Shown: piece by piece, positions 43,989-52,634 of the stretch | Position numbering within the stretch: position 1 is the first letter of the stretch | Layout of the letters: each line of letters starts with the position of its first letter | Assembly: GCF_001427795.1 (NCBI RefSeq) | Contig: NZ_LMHJ01000001.1 | Coordinates: 47,773-111,772, forward strand | From: Nocardioides sp. Root682 | GTDB lineage: Bacteria; Actinomycetota; Actinomycetes; Propionibacteriales; Nocardioidaceae | Direction: 5' to 3' | DNA: 64,000 nt | Notes under the pieces: model-generated | Seen by the model: only the letters and a program-made list of their open reading frames with translations | Told to the model about the DNA's origin: nothing | Databases searched by the model: none | Made by a program: the position numbers and the translations under genes

Positions 43989-46031
43989 TCAGCGGGGCAG
44001 CCCGAGGATCCGCTCGCCGGCCACGTTGCGCAGGATCTGCGTCGTACCACCGGCGATCGAGAGGCAGCGGGTGTTGAGCTGCTCCCATACGTCCGCGGCC
44101 AACGGGTCCTCGGAGAGCTTCCCGATCGGCCCGAGCACGGCGAGGTCATCGCCCTGGAGCTTCACGACCAGCTCCGAGGAGTCCTGGCGGCTACGAACGC
44201 CGAGCAGCTTCGCCACGCTCGACTCGGCCCCCGGGCCGTGGCCGCCGAGCGCACGCAGGGTCGTGCGCACGCCCAGCAGGGCGCACACGGTGGCGAGCGC
44301 CACCTGGTGACCGATCTGGGTCCGGGCAACCGGTCCGAGGTCGCGCGACGCCGCGATCTCGACCGCCCGCTCGACGCTCTTGGTGAGTCGCGCACTGGCC
44401 ATCGCCACCCGCTCGTTGGCCAGCGTGGTGCGGGCCAGCTTCCAGCCGTCGCCGGGTTCGGCCACGACACAGTCGTCGGGCACGAAGACGTCGTCGAGGA
44501 ACACCTCGTTGAACAGCGCCTCGCCCGTGATCTCACGGAGCGGCCGGACCTCGATCCCGGCCGACTTCATGTCCACGAGGAAGTAGGTGATCCCCTTGTG
44601 CTGGGGGACGTCGGCGTCGGTACGGGCCAGGCAGATGCCCCAGTCCGCGCGCTCGGCCATCGAGTTCCACACCTTCTGGCCGGTGAGCCGCCAGCCTCCG
44701 TCCACACGCACGGCACGCATCCGGAGCGACGCCAGGTCGGAGCCGGAACCCGGCTCCGAGAACAACTGGCACCAGACGAGGTCGCCCAACAGGGACGGCA
44801 GCGCGAAACGCTCGCGCTGCGCGTCGGTGCCGTGAGCCAGGATCGTCGGAACCGCCCAGCCGGCGATCACCAGGTCCGGTCGTACGACGCCCGCCCGGCC
44901 GAGCTCCTGGTCGATCACGATCTGCGTGGTGGCATCGGCGCCGAGCCCGTAGGGCGCGGGCCAGTGCGGCGTCAGGTAGCCCGCCTCCACGAGTGCCGCG
45001 CGCTGGTCGCCCGCCGGCAGGGCGGCGATCCGTTCGGCAGCGGCACGCGCCGCCGGGCGGATCACCTCGTCACGCCCTTCGAGATCGACGTCCACCTGGC
45101 GTCGTACTCCGGCAACGGCGGCGGCGGTGAGCCGCTCGGCAGCCTCGTCGGCCGAGCCCACGAGGGCACGCAGGCTGAGCGCGCGGCGGTAGTAGAGGTG
45201 GGCGTCGTGCTCGTGGGTGAAACCGATGCCGCCCAGCACCTGGATGCAGCCCTTGGCCACCTCCACGGCGCCGTCGAAGCAGGTCGCCTGCGCGACGTCG
45301 ACCGCGAACGACCACTGCTCCGGGTCGTCACCGTCGGCGGCGGCCGCGGCGTCCCAGGCGGCGACCGTGATGCTCTCGGCGGTCTCGAGCATCTGCGCGC
45401 ACAGGTGCTTGATCGCCTGGAACGCCCCGATCTTCTGGCCGAACTGCTCACGCACCTTGGCGTAGTCGACGGCGGTCTCGAGGCACCAGCGCGCGACTCC
45501 GGCGGCCTCGGCAGCGGCAAGGGTGACGGCCAACCGACGGCGACGCTCGTCCACGTCAGCCACCTGCCCGGTGACGCCGGCCGGCGCAGCGTGACGTGTG
45601 CTGAGGTCGATGCCCGCGTGATGCGTCATCCCGTCCACCGTTGCTCCGGGCGCGAGCAGGAACAGCTCGTCGTCCGACGTACCGCCGTCCCAGACCACCC
45701 CACCGGGGCGGACCTGCACGCCGTAGCGACCCGGCCGACCCGTCAGGATGCTGCCGATGGCAGCGCTCAGCAGGCCACCGGGAACGAGTTCGTGGGCACA
45801 CGCCTCGAGCGCGACCGCTTGGTCGAGGACCGTTCCTCCCCCGCCACCGGCCGACTCGGGCACAGCGATGGCTGCCACACCCATGGCCTCGGCCGCCGAC
45901 CAGACCTCGTCGAACCGGGCATCGACGTCGCCCTCGGCGGCGCGGGCAGCCGCGATCGGGTCGAGGCTGGCCGCCCACTTGCGCAGGCTGTCGGCCAGCT
46001 CGACCTGGTCGTCGGTGATGCCGAGGGACAT
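43989..46031 (-). CDS. Fused acyl-CoA dehydrogenase, FadE34 (ChsE3)-like
   Basis: The 680-residue protein again joins two acyl-CoA-dehydrogenase chains: a degenerate N-half (1-about 325) and a C-half with FSEPGSGSDLASLRMRA, GQKVWNSMAERADWG and CLSIAGGTTQILRNVAGERILGLPR. Its length and layout match FadE34/ChsE3, the fused dehydrogenase acting on the five-carbon sterol-CoA side chain in mycobacteria. The ATG at 46031 has AAGGAG seven bases upstream. A perfect KstR-like box lies at 46046-46059. It lies about 4 kb from kstR, as in mycobacteria where the two are adjacent. Confidence 0.85.
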   Translation of the reverse strand: MSLGITDDQVELADSLRKWAASLDPIAAARAAEGDVDARFDEVWSAAEAMGVAAIAVPESAGGGGGTVLDQAVALEACAHELVPGGLLSAAIGSILTGRPGRYGVQVRPGGVVWDGGTSDDELFLLAPGATVDGMTHHAGIDLSTRHAAPAGVTGQVADVDERRRRLAVTLAAAEAAGVARWCLETAVDYAKVREQFGQKIGAFQAIKHLCAQMLETAESITVAAWDAAAAADGDDPEQWSFAVDVAQATCFDGAVEVAKGCIQVLGGIGFTHEHDAHLYYRRALSLRALVGSADEAAERLTAAAVAGVRRQVDVDLEGRDEVIRPAARAAAERIAALPAGDQRAALVEAGYLTPHWPAPYGLGADATTQIVIDQELGRAGVVRPDLVIAGWAVPTILAHGTDAQRERFALPSLLGDLVWCQLFSEPGSGSDLASLRMRAVRVDGGWRLTGQKVWNSMAERADWGICLARTDADVPQHKGITYFLVDMKSAGIEVRPLREITGEALFNEVFLDDVFVPDDCVVAEPGDGWKLARTTLANERVAMASARLTKSVERAVEIAASRDLGPVARTQIGHQVALATVCALLGVRTTLRALGGHGPGAESSVAKLLGVRSRQDSSELVVKLQGDDLAVLGPIGKLSEDPLAADVWEQLNTRCLSIAGGTTQILRNVAGERILGLPR

Positions 46032-46045
46032 GAGACTCCTTGAAG

Positions 46046-46059
46046 TAGAACGTGTTCTA
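46046..46059. promoter_or_regulatory. Perfect KstR-like operator
   Basis: TAGAACGTGTTCTA is a perfect palindrome in its arms with the AAC-NN-GTT core. It lies between the FadE34-like gene (minus) and a methyltransferase gene (plus). On plus it overlaps the -35 region of a leaderless promoter (TAGAAT at 46067-46072, six bases before GTG). On minus it lies just after a possible -10 TAGAGT (46065-46060). Confidence 0.85.
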
Positions 46060-46078
46060 ACTCTACTAGAATGAGCCC

Positions 46079-46756
46079 GTGCCCGACACCATGCCGTCCG
46101 ACCTGCTGGAACACGCGCGCCGAGCCAAGGGCTTCATGCCCGAGGACGAGGGCGACCTGCTCTACCGCGTGGCCCGCGAGCGCCTTCCGCACGGCCCCGC
46201 CCTCGAGGTCGGCACCTACTGCGGGAAGTCAGGGATCTACCTCGGCGCGGCCGCGCGCGAGGTCGTGGCGTCGACAGGCGCGCCCGCCACGGTCTTCACC
46301 GTCGACCACCACCGTGGGTCGGAGGAGAACCAGGCCGGCTGGGAGCACCACGACACCAGCGTGGTCGACCAGGAGCTCGGCCTGATGGACACCCTGGGCC
46401 AGTTCCGCAAGAACATCGCGCGCGCCGGCCTCGAGGACCACGTCGTCGCGATCGTCGGCCAGTCCACGACCGTCGCCGCGCACTGGCGCACCCCGCTGTC
46501 GTTGCTGTTCATCGACGGCGGACACGGAGAACAGCCTGCTCGCGACGACTTCCTCGGCTGGCCGAGGTGGGTCGACGCGGGTGGCCTGCTCGCCATCCAC
46601 GACGTCTTCCCCGACCCCGCCGAGGGCGGTCGCCCGCCCTACGAGCTCATCTACCTGCCTGCGCTGGCCAGTGGCCAGTTCACCGAGGTCGACGTGGTCG
46701 GCTCGATGCGCATCCTGCAGCGGACCTCAGGATCGGCTGGAGACCCGGTCGCCTGA
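46079..46756 (+). CDS. Class I SAM-dependent methyltransferase, family-24 type
   Basis: The 225-residue protein has SAM motif I EVGTYCGKSGIYLG (43-56) and DGGHGEQPARDDFLGW, characteristic of the Methyltransf_24 group, which often methylates small secondary-metabolite or sugar substrates. GTG 46079 is a leaderless start, six bases after TAGAAT. The KstR-like box beside it suggests sterol-linked expression. Its last 30 bases overlap the convergent toroid gene (46727 on). Substrate unknown. Confidence 0.82.
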   Translation: MPDTMPSDLLEHARRAKGFMPEDEGDLLYRVARERLPHGPALEVGTYCGKSGIYLGAAAREVVASTGAPATVFTVDHHRGSEENQAGWEHHDTSVVDQELGLMDTLGQFRKNIARAGLEDHVVAIVGQSTTVAAHWRTPLSLLFIDGGHGEQPARDDFLGWPRWVDAGGLLAIHDVFPDPAEGGRPPYELIYLPALASGQFTEVDVVGSMRILQRTSGSAGDPVA

Positions 46757-47893
46757 GGGGCAGTCGCACTCGAGGGCGATCTCGTCGAAGTGCGGGGCCA
46801 GTGAGGTCCCGCGCATGATCCCGGAGCCCGGCGTCGAGTGCCCGTAGGTCTCCCCCAACGCGTCGACGGCGAGCACCACCGCGGCAGCGGTGTACGTCGT
46901 GTGCTCCACCGGCCAATGCACGTTGCGGGGTTCACCGTCCGACGGACGCTTCGGGTCGTCGTACACCCAACCGGTCCAGTACCGACCGTCGTCCTCACGC
47001 AGGTGCTGCATCTGCATGAGCAGCGTCAGCGCCCGCCGGACCGATGCGGGGTCGCCGATCACGTCGAGCGCCATCGCGAGCTCGCAGGTCTCGGCACCGG
47101 TGACCCAGGGGTTGCTGTCGACGCAGTGGATGCCGAGGCCGGGCACGACGAAGTCGTCCCAGCGCCGGTCGATCAGGTCGCGGGCGGCGTCGCCACGGAC
47201 GGCTCCCCCGAGGACCGGGTAGTACCAGTCCATGGAGTACGTCGACTTGTCGGCGAACAGATCAGGGTGGGCGCGCACGGCGTGACCGAGACGGCCACCC
47301 GCCAGCTCCCACTCCGGCTGCGGGTCGTCCATCAGGTCGGCGAGGGCAACCCCCGCGCGGAGCGAGTGATAGATGCTCGAGTTGCCGGTGAGCAGGCAGA
47401 AGTCGTCGACAGGGGTCCAGCGGATCCCGCCGAAGCTCTCCTGGAGCGAGACGACGAAGTCCAGTCCGGCGCGGACCGACGGCCAGTACTTCTCGACGAA
47501 GCCGAGGTCGCGGCGCACCAGCCAGTGGTGCCACAGCCCGACGGCGAAGTACGCCGACATGTTGACCTCGCCGCGCTCGTCGTCGGCCACGCCGCCGACC
47601 AGCTTCATCGGCCACGAACCGTCGGCGCGCTGCACCGTCGGGATCCACGCGTAGGCACGCTCAGCGGCCTCCACCTGACCTCCGACGAGCATCGCCATGG
47701 CGGCCTCGACGTGGTTCCAGATGTCGACGTGCTCACCCGTGGTCCACGGTACGGCGCCCCACGGCTCCTGCATCGCTGCGATCGCCGCGGCGGTGTCGGC
47801 CACCTGCTGCGCACTGAGCACGCCGTCGACGTACGGCAGGCGGCTCAGCGGCACCTCGGAGGTCACGCCGGTCACCCCGGTCACCCCGGTCAC
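46727..47893 (-). CDS. Alpha/alpha-toroid (prenyltransferase-like) protein
   Basis: The 388-residue protein looks like an (alpha/alpha)6 toroid such as those of prenyltransferases, glycosidases or terpene-cyclase-like enzymes: repeats of W-rich helices, e.g. WTTGEHVDIWNHVEAAMAMLVGGQVEAAERAYAWI and PSVRAGLDFVVSLQESFGGIRWTPVDDFCLLTGNSSI. I cannot assign the activity. The start is GTG 47893, overlapping the methyltransferase stop (GTGA). Three more in-frame GTGs follow in a run of 9-base GTGACCGGG repeats, so the exact start is uncertain. It converges with the plus-strand methyltransferase gene and shares 30 bases with it. Confidence 0.65.
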   Translation of the reverse strand: MTGVTGVTGVTSEVPLSRLPYVDGVLSAQQVADTAAAIAAMQEPWGAVPWTTGEHVDIWNHVEAAMAMLVGGQVEAAERAYAWIPTVQRADGSWPMKLVGGVADDERGEVNMSAYFAVGLWHHWLVRRDLGFVEKYWPSVRAGLDFVVSLQESFGGIRWTPVDDFCLLTGNSSIYHSLRAGVALADLMDDPQPEWELAGGRLGHAVRAHPDLFADKSTYSMDWYYPVLGGAVRGDAARDLIDRRWDDFVVPGLGIHCVDSNPWVTGAETCELAMALDVIGDPASVRRALTLLMQMQHLREDDGRYWTGWVYDDPKRPSDGEPRNVHWPVEHTTYTAAAVVLAVDALGETYGHSTPGSGIMRGTSLAPHFDEIALECDCPSGDRVSSRS

Positions 47894-48639
47894 ACTGCGT
47901 CCGGCTTGCGGAAGTACAGCACCATGCTCTTGCCGATCATCGGGTCGAGCACCTTGCCGGCCACCTGCAGTGCCTTCGGCTGCTTCATGATCTCCCACAC
48001 CAGCAGCTTGTGGTACGCCTTCGCGAGCGGGTGGTTGTCGTTCTCGACCCCGACCGCGCACTTGATCCACCAGTACGGCGCATGCAGGCCGTGCGTGTAG
48101 CTCTTGCCCTCGAACAGCATCGCCTCACCGGGTGTGCCGTCGTTGAACCGGCCGCCCTTGGTGACCTTGTCGACCAGCTCGTGGTCGGTGTAGATCCTGA
48201 TGTGGCCGCCCTCGGCATTGTGGTAGTCGGCCGAGAGGCTCCAGTTGATGACCTCGGGCAGCCAGCGGGGCACGGTCACGGCCAGGGTTCCGCCGGGCCG
48301 CAGGACGCGGATCAGCTCGCGGATCGCCGCGACGTCGTCGTGGATGTGCTCGAGCACCTCGGAGCACACGATCCGGTCGAACTCACCGTCAGCGAAGGGC
48401 AGCGCGAGCGCGTCTCCCTGCTTGACGTCGGCCTCGGCGCTCTCGGGGACCTCGCCGGCCTCCTTCATCGCGACGAACAGGTCACGCACGCCCTCGAGCT
48501 CATCGGCGTCGAGGTCGAACGCGATCACGTCCGCACCGCGGCGGTACATCTCGAAGCTGTGGCGACCGGCACCGGCGCCCATGTCGAGGACGCGGTCACC
48601 GGCCTGGAGGCCCAAGCGGTCGAAGTCAACGGTCAGCAT
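47890..48639 (-). CDS. Class I SAM-dependent methyltransferase
   Basis: The 249-residue protein has SAM motif I LDMGAGAGRHSFE (about 18-30), the acidic FDLDADELEG after it, and the motif IV/V DRIVCSEVLEHIHDD typical of UbiE/COQ5-like methyltransferases. The ATG at 48639 has GAGGAG seven bases upstream; the longer frame would need a TTG. It lies between the glycosyltransferase and toroid genes in a minus-strand series with gaps of 11 bases and -4 bases. The acceptor is unknown. Confidence 0.85.
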   Translation of the reverse strand: MLTVDFDRLGLQAGDRVLDMGAGAGRHSFEMYRRGADVIAFDLDADELEGVRDLFVAMKEAGEVPESAEADVKQGDALALPFADGEFDRIVCSEVLEHIHDDVAAIRELIRVLRPGGTLAVTVPRWLPEVINWSLSADYHNAEGGHIRIYTDHELVDKVTKGGRFNDGTPGEAMLFEGKSYTHGLHAPYWWIKCAVGVENDNHPLAKAYHKLLVWEIMKQPKALQVAGKVLDPMIGKSMVLYFRKPDAV

Positions 48640-48650
48640 GTCAGTTCTCC

Positions 48651-49946
48651 TCAAGCCTTCTTCTCGGCCATCTCGGCCTTGTAATCAGCGATCACGTCCT
48701 CGAGGACGGCCGCAGTGCTCACGGCGACAGCGGTCCAGCTGAACAGCTCCTTGACGCGTCGGCGTCCCGCAGCGCCCATCTCGGCACGACGAGCGGGGTC
48801 GTCCAGCAGCGCGCCGAGCGCGGTCGTCAGCGCTCCCACGTCGCCAGGCTCCACCACGTCCGCGCAGAGGCCGTCGGGGCCGACGACCTCGGGGATGGCT
48901 CCTGCACGCGAGACCACGAGCGGCGTCTCGCAGGCCATCAGCTCGGCGGTCGGGAGCGAGAAGCCCTCGTACAGCGAGGGGACACAGGCCAGCTCGGCCG
49001 AGCCCATCAGTGCGACGAGCTCGTCGTCAGTGAGGCCGCTCGCGAACGAGACCCGATCGGCGATGCCGAGGCGGTCGATCAGCTTCTCGGTGACGCCGCC
49101 CTCCTTGGGCTTGGTCACGAGCACGAGCTCGAGGTCGCGCTCGACGACCAGCTTGGCAAATGCCTCCAGCAGTACCGAGATGCCCTTCAGGGGCGCGTCG
49201 GCGCTGGCCATCGCCAGGACACGGCCGGGCACGCGGGGCTCGGTGGGCGGCACGAAGCGATCGTCGACGCCCAGCAGGATCGTCTCGATCCGCGCCGGGT
49301 CGACCTTGAACTCACGCACGATGTCGCGCTTGGACGACTCGGACGGCACCATCACCCGGCGCAGGCGCGGTGCAGTCCGCTTCTGCTGGGCGAGGAAGGA
49401 GTACCAGCGCCACACGCCGATCTTCGGCAGCTCGACACGCCACTTCGAGCCGGTCTTGCGCTTGGCCCAGACGGCAGCGGCGAGCTCGATACGGCGGTCC
49501 ATGGTGATGGGGTGGTGGATGGTCGCGGCGAGCGGGAGGCCGACCACCCCGGGGTCCTCGATGGCGAGCAGGGGCATCGCCAGGGTCTGGTTGTCGAAGA
49601 CGATGTCGAAGTCGTCACGACGACCCTTGAGCACCTTCACCACGCGCTTGCTGAAGGTCAGCGGCTCCGGGAAGGCGCCGCTGCGCATCGTGAGCCACTC
49701 CTCGACGTCGATCAGGTCGCGGTACTCGCTCGGGCGCGGGTTGCGGAACTCGTCGCCGGGCCGGTAGAGGTCGAGGCTCGGCACCTTGGTGAGGGTCACC
49801 CCCTCGTCAAGGTCCGGGTAGGGCTGGCCGGAGAACACCTCGACCGTGTGACCCAGGGCAACGAGCTCCCGGGTCAACCGGCGGATGTAGATTCCCTGCC
49901 CGCCCACGTGGGGCTTGCTGCGGTAGGACAGCATTGCGATCCGCAT
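48651..49946 (-). CDS. GT4-family glycosyltransferase
   Basis: The 431-residue GT-B glycosyltransferase starts MRIAMLSYRSKPHVGGQGIYIRRLTRELVALGH, the family's N-terminal acceptor domain. The C-terminal donor domain has the E-x7-E element in YEGFSLPTAELMACETPLVVS. The donor is probably a nucleotide sugar. GGAG lies six bases before the ATG at 49946. It is first in a minus-strand set with the methyltransferase and toroid genes, and divergent from kstR with a KstR-like box between the two. Confidence 0.88.
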   Translation of the reverse strand: MRIAMLSYRSKPHVGGQGIYIRRLTRELVALGHTVEVFSGQPYPDLDEGVTLTKVPSLDLYRPGDEFRNPRPSEYRDLIDVEEWLTMRSGAFPEPLTFSKRVVKVLKGRRDDFDIVFDNQTLAMPLLAIEDPGVVGLPLAATIHHPITMDRRIELAAAVWAKRKTGSKWRVELPKIGVWRWYSFLAQQKRTAPRLRRVMVPSESSKRDIVREFKVDPARIETILLGVDDRFVPPTEPRVPGRVLAMASADAPLKGISVLLEAFAKLVVERDLELVLVTKPKEGGVTEKLIDRLGIADRVSFASGLTDDELVALMGSAELACVPSLYEGFSLPTAELMACETPLVVSRAGAIPEVVGPDGLCADVVEPGDVGALTTALGALLDDPARRAEMGAAGRRRVKELFSWTAVAVSTAAVLEDVIADYKAEMAEKKA

Positions 49947-50046
49947 TCGGATCTCCTATCTCATCTCACTGGGTACTGCTCAGGCGCTGGCTCATTTGCG
50001 CTGAGTCACGGCGCCGAGCTCCCGGTGGAGCAGGGCCGAACAAAAC

Positions 50047-50060
50047 TGGAACGTGTTTCT
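50047..50060. promoter_or_regulatory. KstR-like operator between the glycosyltransferase and kstR
   Basis: TGGAACGTGTTTCT keeps the GAAC-GT-GTT core, but the right arm has an extra T. It lies about 100 bases before the GT4 start on minus and about 90 before the kstR start on plus, so it could give kstR autorepression and control the glycosyltransferase set. Confidence 0.6.
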
Positions 50061-50137
50061 AATTATGCGCTACCTGCCAGTAGCCTATATCTGTGGTCCC
50101 CAGCGGACCGCAACGTCAGACCCACACAGGAGACACG

Positions 50138-50749
50138 GTGACCATCGCGAACTCGACGTCGACAGACGACCTTGGTTCTGCCGCGCAGCGTGATCGCCGC
50201 AAGCGGATCCTCGACGCAACCTACGACCTCGCCACAGCCGGCGGCTTCGACGCGGTCCAGATGCGGGCGGTGGCCGAGCAGGCCGACGTCGCTCTGGGCA
50301 CGCTGTACCGCTACTTCCCCTCGAAGATCCACCTGCTGGTCTCCGCCCTCGGTCGTCAGTTCGAGGAGACGGCCACGCGGTTGAACGAACGAGAGATCCC
50401 GGGCGACACCCAGGCCGACCGCGTCCTGTACGTCCTCAAGCGGATGGCTCGGGGCATGCAGGGCGACCCGAAGCTCACCGAGGCACTCACCCGGGCCTTC
50501 ATGTTCGCCGACAGCAGCGTCGCCAACGAGATCCACGTCGTCGGCATGTCCATGACCTCGATCGTCACCCACGCCATGCACGGCGGCGTGCCCGTCGAGG
50601 GCTCGATCACCGACCGAGACGTCGCCGTGGCGCGGGTCCTCGGTGACGTGTGGCTCTCGGCGCTGGTCGCCTGGGTGACCGGCCGCTCCACCGCAGCGGA
50701 GACCGCTGCTCACATGGACACAGCCATTCATCTAATCCTCCGCGACTGA
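50138..50749 (+). CDS. kstR: TetR-family repressor of sterol catabolism, KstR
   Basis: The 203-residue protein aligns with mycobacterial KstR through its DNA-binding segment: SAAQRDRRKRILDATYDLATAGGFDAVQMRAVAEQADVALGTLYRYFPSKIHLLVSALG (HTH about 41-62), then a C-terminal ligand domain that in KstR binds a CoA thioester of a sterol metabolite. I choose GTG 50138 because AGGAG lies seven bases upstream; an earlier GTG (50093) is possible. Its presence explains the five palindromes in 39.9-54.2 kb. Its stop is one base from the stop of the convergent SDR gene. Confidence 0.92.
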   Translation: MTIANSTSTDDLGSAAQRDRRKRILDATYDLATAGGFDAVQMRAVAEQADVALGTLYRYFPSKIHLLVSALGRQFEETATRLNEREIPGDTQADRVLYVLKRMARGMQGDPKLTEALTRAFMFADSSVANEIHVVGMSMTSIVTHAMHGGVPVEGSITDRDVAVARVLGDVWLSALVAWVTGRSTAAETAAHMDTAIHLILRD

Positions 50750-50750
50750 C

Positions 50751-51506
50751 TCAGGCGCCGAAGGCGTGCGTGCTGGTCACGCCGCCGTCGACGGCGATCT
50801 CGGCGCCGTTGATGTACGACGACTCCTCGCTGGCCAGGAAGACGTAGAGCGGCGCGATGTCCTCCGGCACACCGACCCGGCGCAGCGGCACCTTGGCGGC
50901 GCCGTACTCCATGGCTGCGTCGCCGCCGTGGACACGTGTCATCGGGGTGTCGATCATGCCGGGGTGGACCGAGTTGACCCGGATTCCCTTCGGGCCGAGC
51001 TCCATGGCAGCGCACTTGGTCATGCCCCGGATCGCCCACTTGGTGGCGGCGTAGGCGGTGCAGGACGGCATGCCGGCGAGACCCTCGACCGAGGACGCGT
51101 TGATGATCGAGCCGCCGCCGTTCTTGCGCATGGTGCGGGCAACCGACTGCATGCCGAGGAAGACGCCGAGCTGGTTCACGCGCCACAGGAGCTCGACCTC
51201 TGCCGCCGGCATCCGCTCGATGTCTCCGAAGCGGAGGATGCCCGCATTGTTGGCGAGCACGTTGACCGGGCCGAATCGGGTGTTGGCGTCCTCGACCACC
51301 GCGGTCCACGACGCCTCATCGCTCACGTCGTGGTGCATGAAGTGGGCGTTCTTGCCCAGCTCCTCGGCGAGCGCCTGACCGGCTTCCTTCGCCACGTCGG
51401 CGATGACGACCTTGGCGCCCTCGGCGACGTAGGCGCGGGCGATGGCCGCGCCCTGCCCCTGCGCGCCACCGGTGACGATGGCGACCTTGTTCTCCAGACG
51501 ACCCAC
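50751..51506 (-). CDS. Short-chain dehydrogenase, hydroxysteroid-dehydrogenase-like
   Basis: The 251-residue classical SDR has TGGAQGQG for cofactor, NNAGILRFG and the S-Y-K triad (INASSVEGLAG, YAATK). ADVAKEAG after beta2 carries an acidic residue, favouring NAD. The closest family match by feel is 3-alpha/20-beta-hydroxysteroid dehydrogenase-like SDRs, which fits the sterol context but is not proof of substrate. It is transcribed with the upstream SDR, ferredoxin, flavin protein and reductase genes, 11 bases after the previous gene. Confidence 0.85.
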   Translation of the reverse strand: MGRLENKVAIVTGGAQGQGAAIARAYVAEGAKVVIADVAKEAGQALAEELGKNAHFMHHDVSDEASWTAVVEDANTRFGPVNVLANNAGILRFGDIERMPAAEVELLWRVNQLGVFLGMQSVARTMRKNGGGSIINASSVEGLAGMPSCTAYAATKWAIRGMTKCAAMELGPKGIRVNSVHPGMIDTPMTRVHGGDAAMEYGAAKVPLRRVGVPEDIAPLYVFLASEESSYINGAEIAVDGGVTSTHAFGA

Positions 51507-51517
51507 TGTGTGCTCTC

Positions 51518-52423
51518 CTAAACCGTCAGCTGCATGATCGAGTCGGCCGCGAAGCCGATGGCGGGGTCGCGCTCGGCGAAGAAGCCACCGAGCTGCTTGT
51601 CGAGGTCCTCGCCGGTCCAGAGGTCACCGGCCATGTCGAAGCGCTGCTCGACGACCGGAGCGGCCACCAGGGCCACCATGCCGCCGTACACGACGAAGAC
51701 CTGGCCGGTGATCCGCTCGGCAGCCGGTGAGGCGAGGTACGCCACCACGGGTGCGACGTGATCGGGCGAGTACGGGTCGACCTTCAGGCCGGACTGGTCC
51801 TCACCGAAGACCTGGGCCGTCATCGCCGTGCGCGCCCGGGGGCAGATGACGTTGGCGCGGACACCGATCTTGCCCAGCCCACGGGACGTGGACAGCGTCA
51901 GCGCGGTGATGCCGGCCTTCGCGGCCGCGTAGTTGGCCTGTCCCGGCGAGCCACCGAGGAACGCCTCGGAGGCGGTGTTCACGATGCTGCCGTAGGTCGT
52001 CCCGGACTCGCTCTCCTTGGCCCGCCCGCGCCAGTACGACGCCGCGTTGCGCGAGAGCAGGAAGTGACCGCGCAGGTGGACGGCGATGACCGCGTCCCAC
52101 TCGTCATCGGACAGGTTGAACAGCATCCGGTCGCGGGTCATGCCCGCGTTGTTGACGACGATGTCGAGGCTGCCGAATCCGTCGACTGCTGCGGTCATCA
52201 AGGCGTCCGCGGTCGACCGCTGGCTGACGTCGCCCTCGACGACGACCGCCTCACCACCGAGCGCCCGGATCTCGTCGACGGCGTCGTCCCCCGCTCCCGC
52301 GAGGTCGTTGATGACGACCTTCGCTCCCGCGGCGGCCAGGGCAAGCGCTTCTGCACGACCGAGCCCGGCACCTGCTCCGGTGACGACGGCGACCTTTCCT
52401 TCGAGCGAGGTGGCCTCGCCCAT
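51518..52423 (-). CDS. Short-chain dehydrogenase, Hsd4A-like
   Basis: The 301-residue SDR has TGAGAGLG (15-22) followed by NDLAGAGDD, NNAGMTRDRM and the NTASEAF...YAAAK triad. This form, with a longer C-terminal tail (FDMAGDLWTGEDLDKQLGG...), resembles the 17-beta-hydroxy/3-hydroxyacyl-CoA dehydrogenases called Hsd4A in the mce4 neighbourhood of mycobacteria. The ATG at 52423 has GGAGGAG five bases upstream; the longer frame would use a GTG immediately beside that site. It overlaps no gene and lies two bases after the ferredoxin. Confidence 0.82.
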   Translation of the reverse strand: MGEATSLEGKVAVVTGAGAGLGRAEALALAAAGAKVVINDLAGAGDDAVDEIRALGGEAVVVEGDVSQRSTADALMTAAVDGFGSLDIVVNNAGMTRDRMLFNLSDDEWDAVIAVHLRGHFLLSRNAASYWRGRAKESESGTTYGSIVNTASEAFLGGSPGQANYAAAKAGITALTLSTSRGLGKIGVRANVICPRARTAMTAQVFGEDQSGLKVDPYSPDHVAPVVAYLASPAAERITGQVFVVYGGMVALVAAPVVEQRFDMAGDLWTGEDLDKQLGGFFAERDPAIGFAADSIMQLTV

Positions 52424-52425
52424 GC

Positions 52426-52620
52426 TCACTCCTCCACCAGCGTGATGGCGGCGCGCGGGCAGGCCGCAACCGCCTTCCGGACGTTGTCGATGTTCTCGTC
52501 CGTGGTCTGCTCGGTGTGCATCTGAAGGAAGTCGTCGTCATCCAGCTCGAACACCTCAGGCGCCATGGCCTCGCACAGCCCGTTGGACTCGCAGAGGTCG
52601 AAGTCGACCTTGATCTTCAT
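52426..52620 (-). CDS. fdxD: 3Fe-4S-type ferredoxin, FdxD-like
   Basis: The 64-residue acidic protein has Cys10, Cys16 and Cys54-Pro, the spacing of actinobacterial 3Fe-4S ferredoxins in which the usual fourth cysteine position (13) is an Asn. In mycobacteria FdxD lies in the mce4/hsd4A region and feeds sterol-side-chain or ring oxygenases. The ATG at 52620 lies ten bases after AAGG; an earlier ATG (52629) is also possible. It shares its operon with a dedicated reductase (53105-54103). Confidence 0.88.
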   Translation of the reverse strand: MKIKVDFDLCESNGLCEAMAPEVFELDDDDFLQMHTEQTTDENIDNVRKAVAACPRAAITLVEE

Positions 52621-52634
52621 GTCAGTCATGCCTT

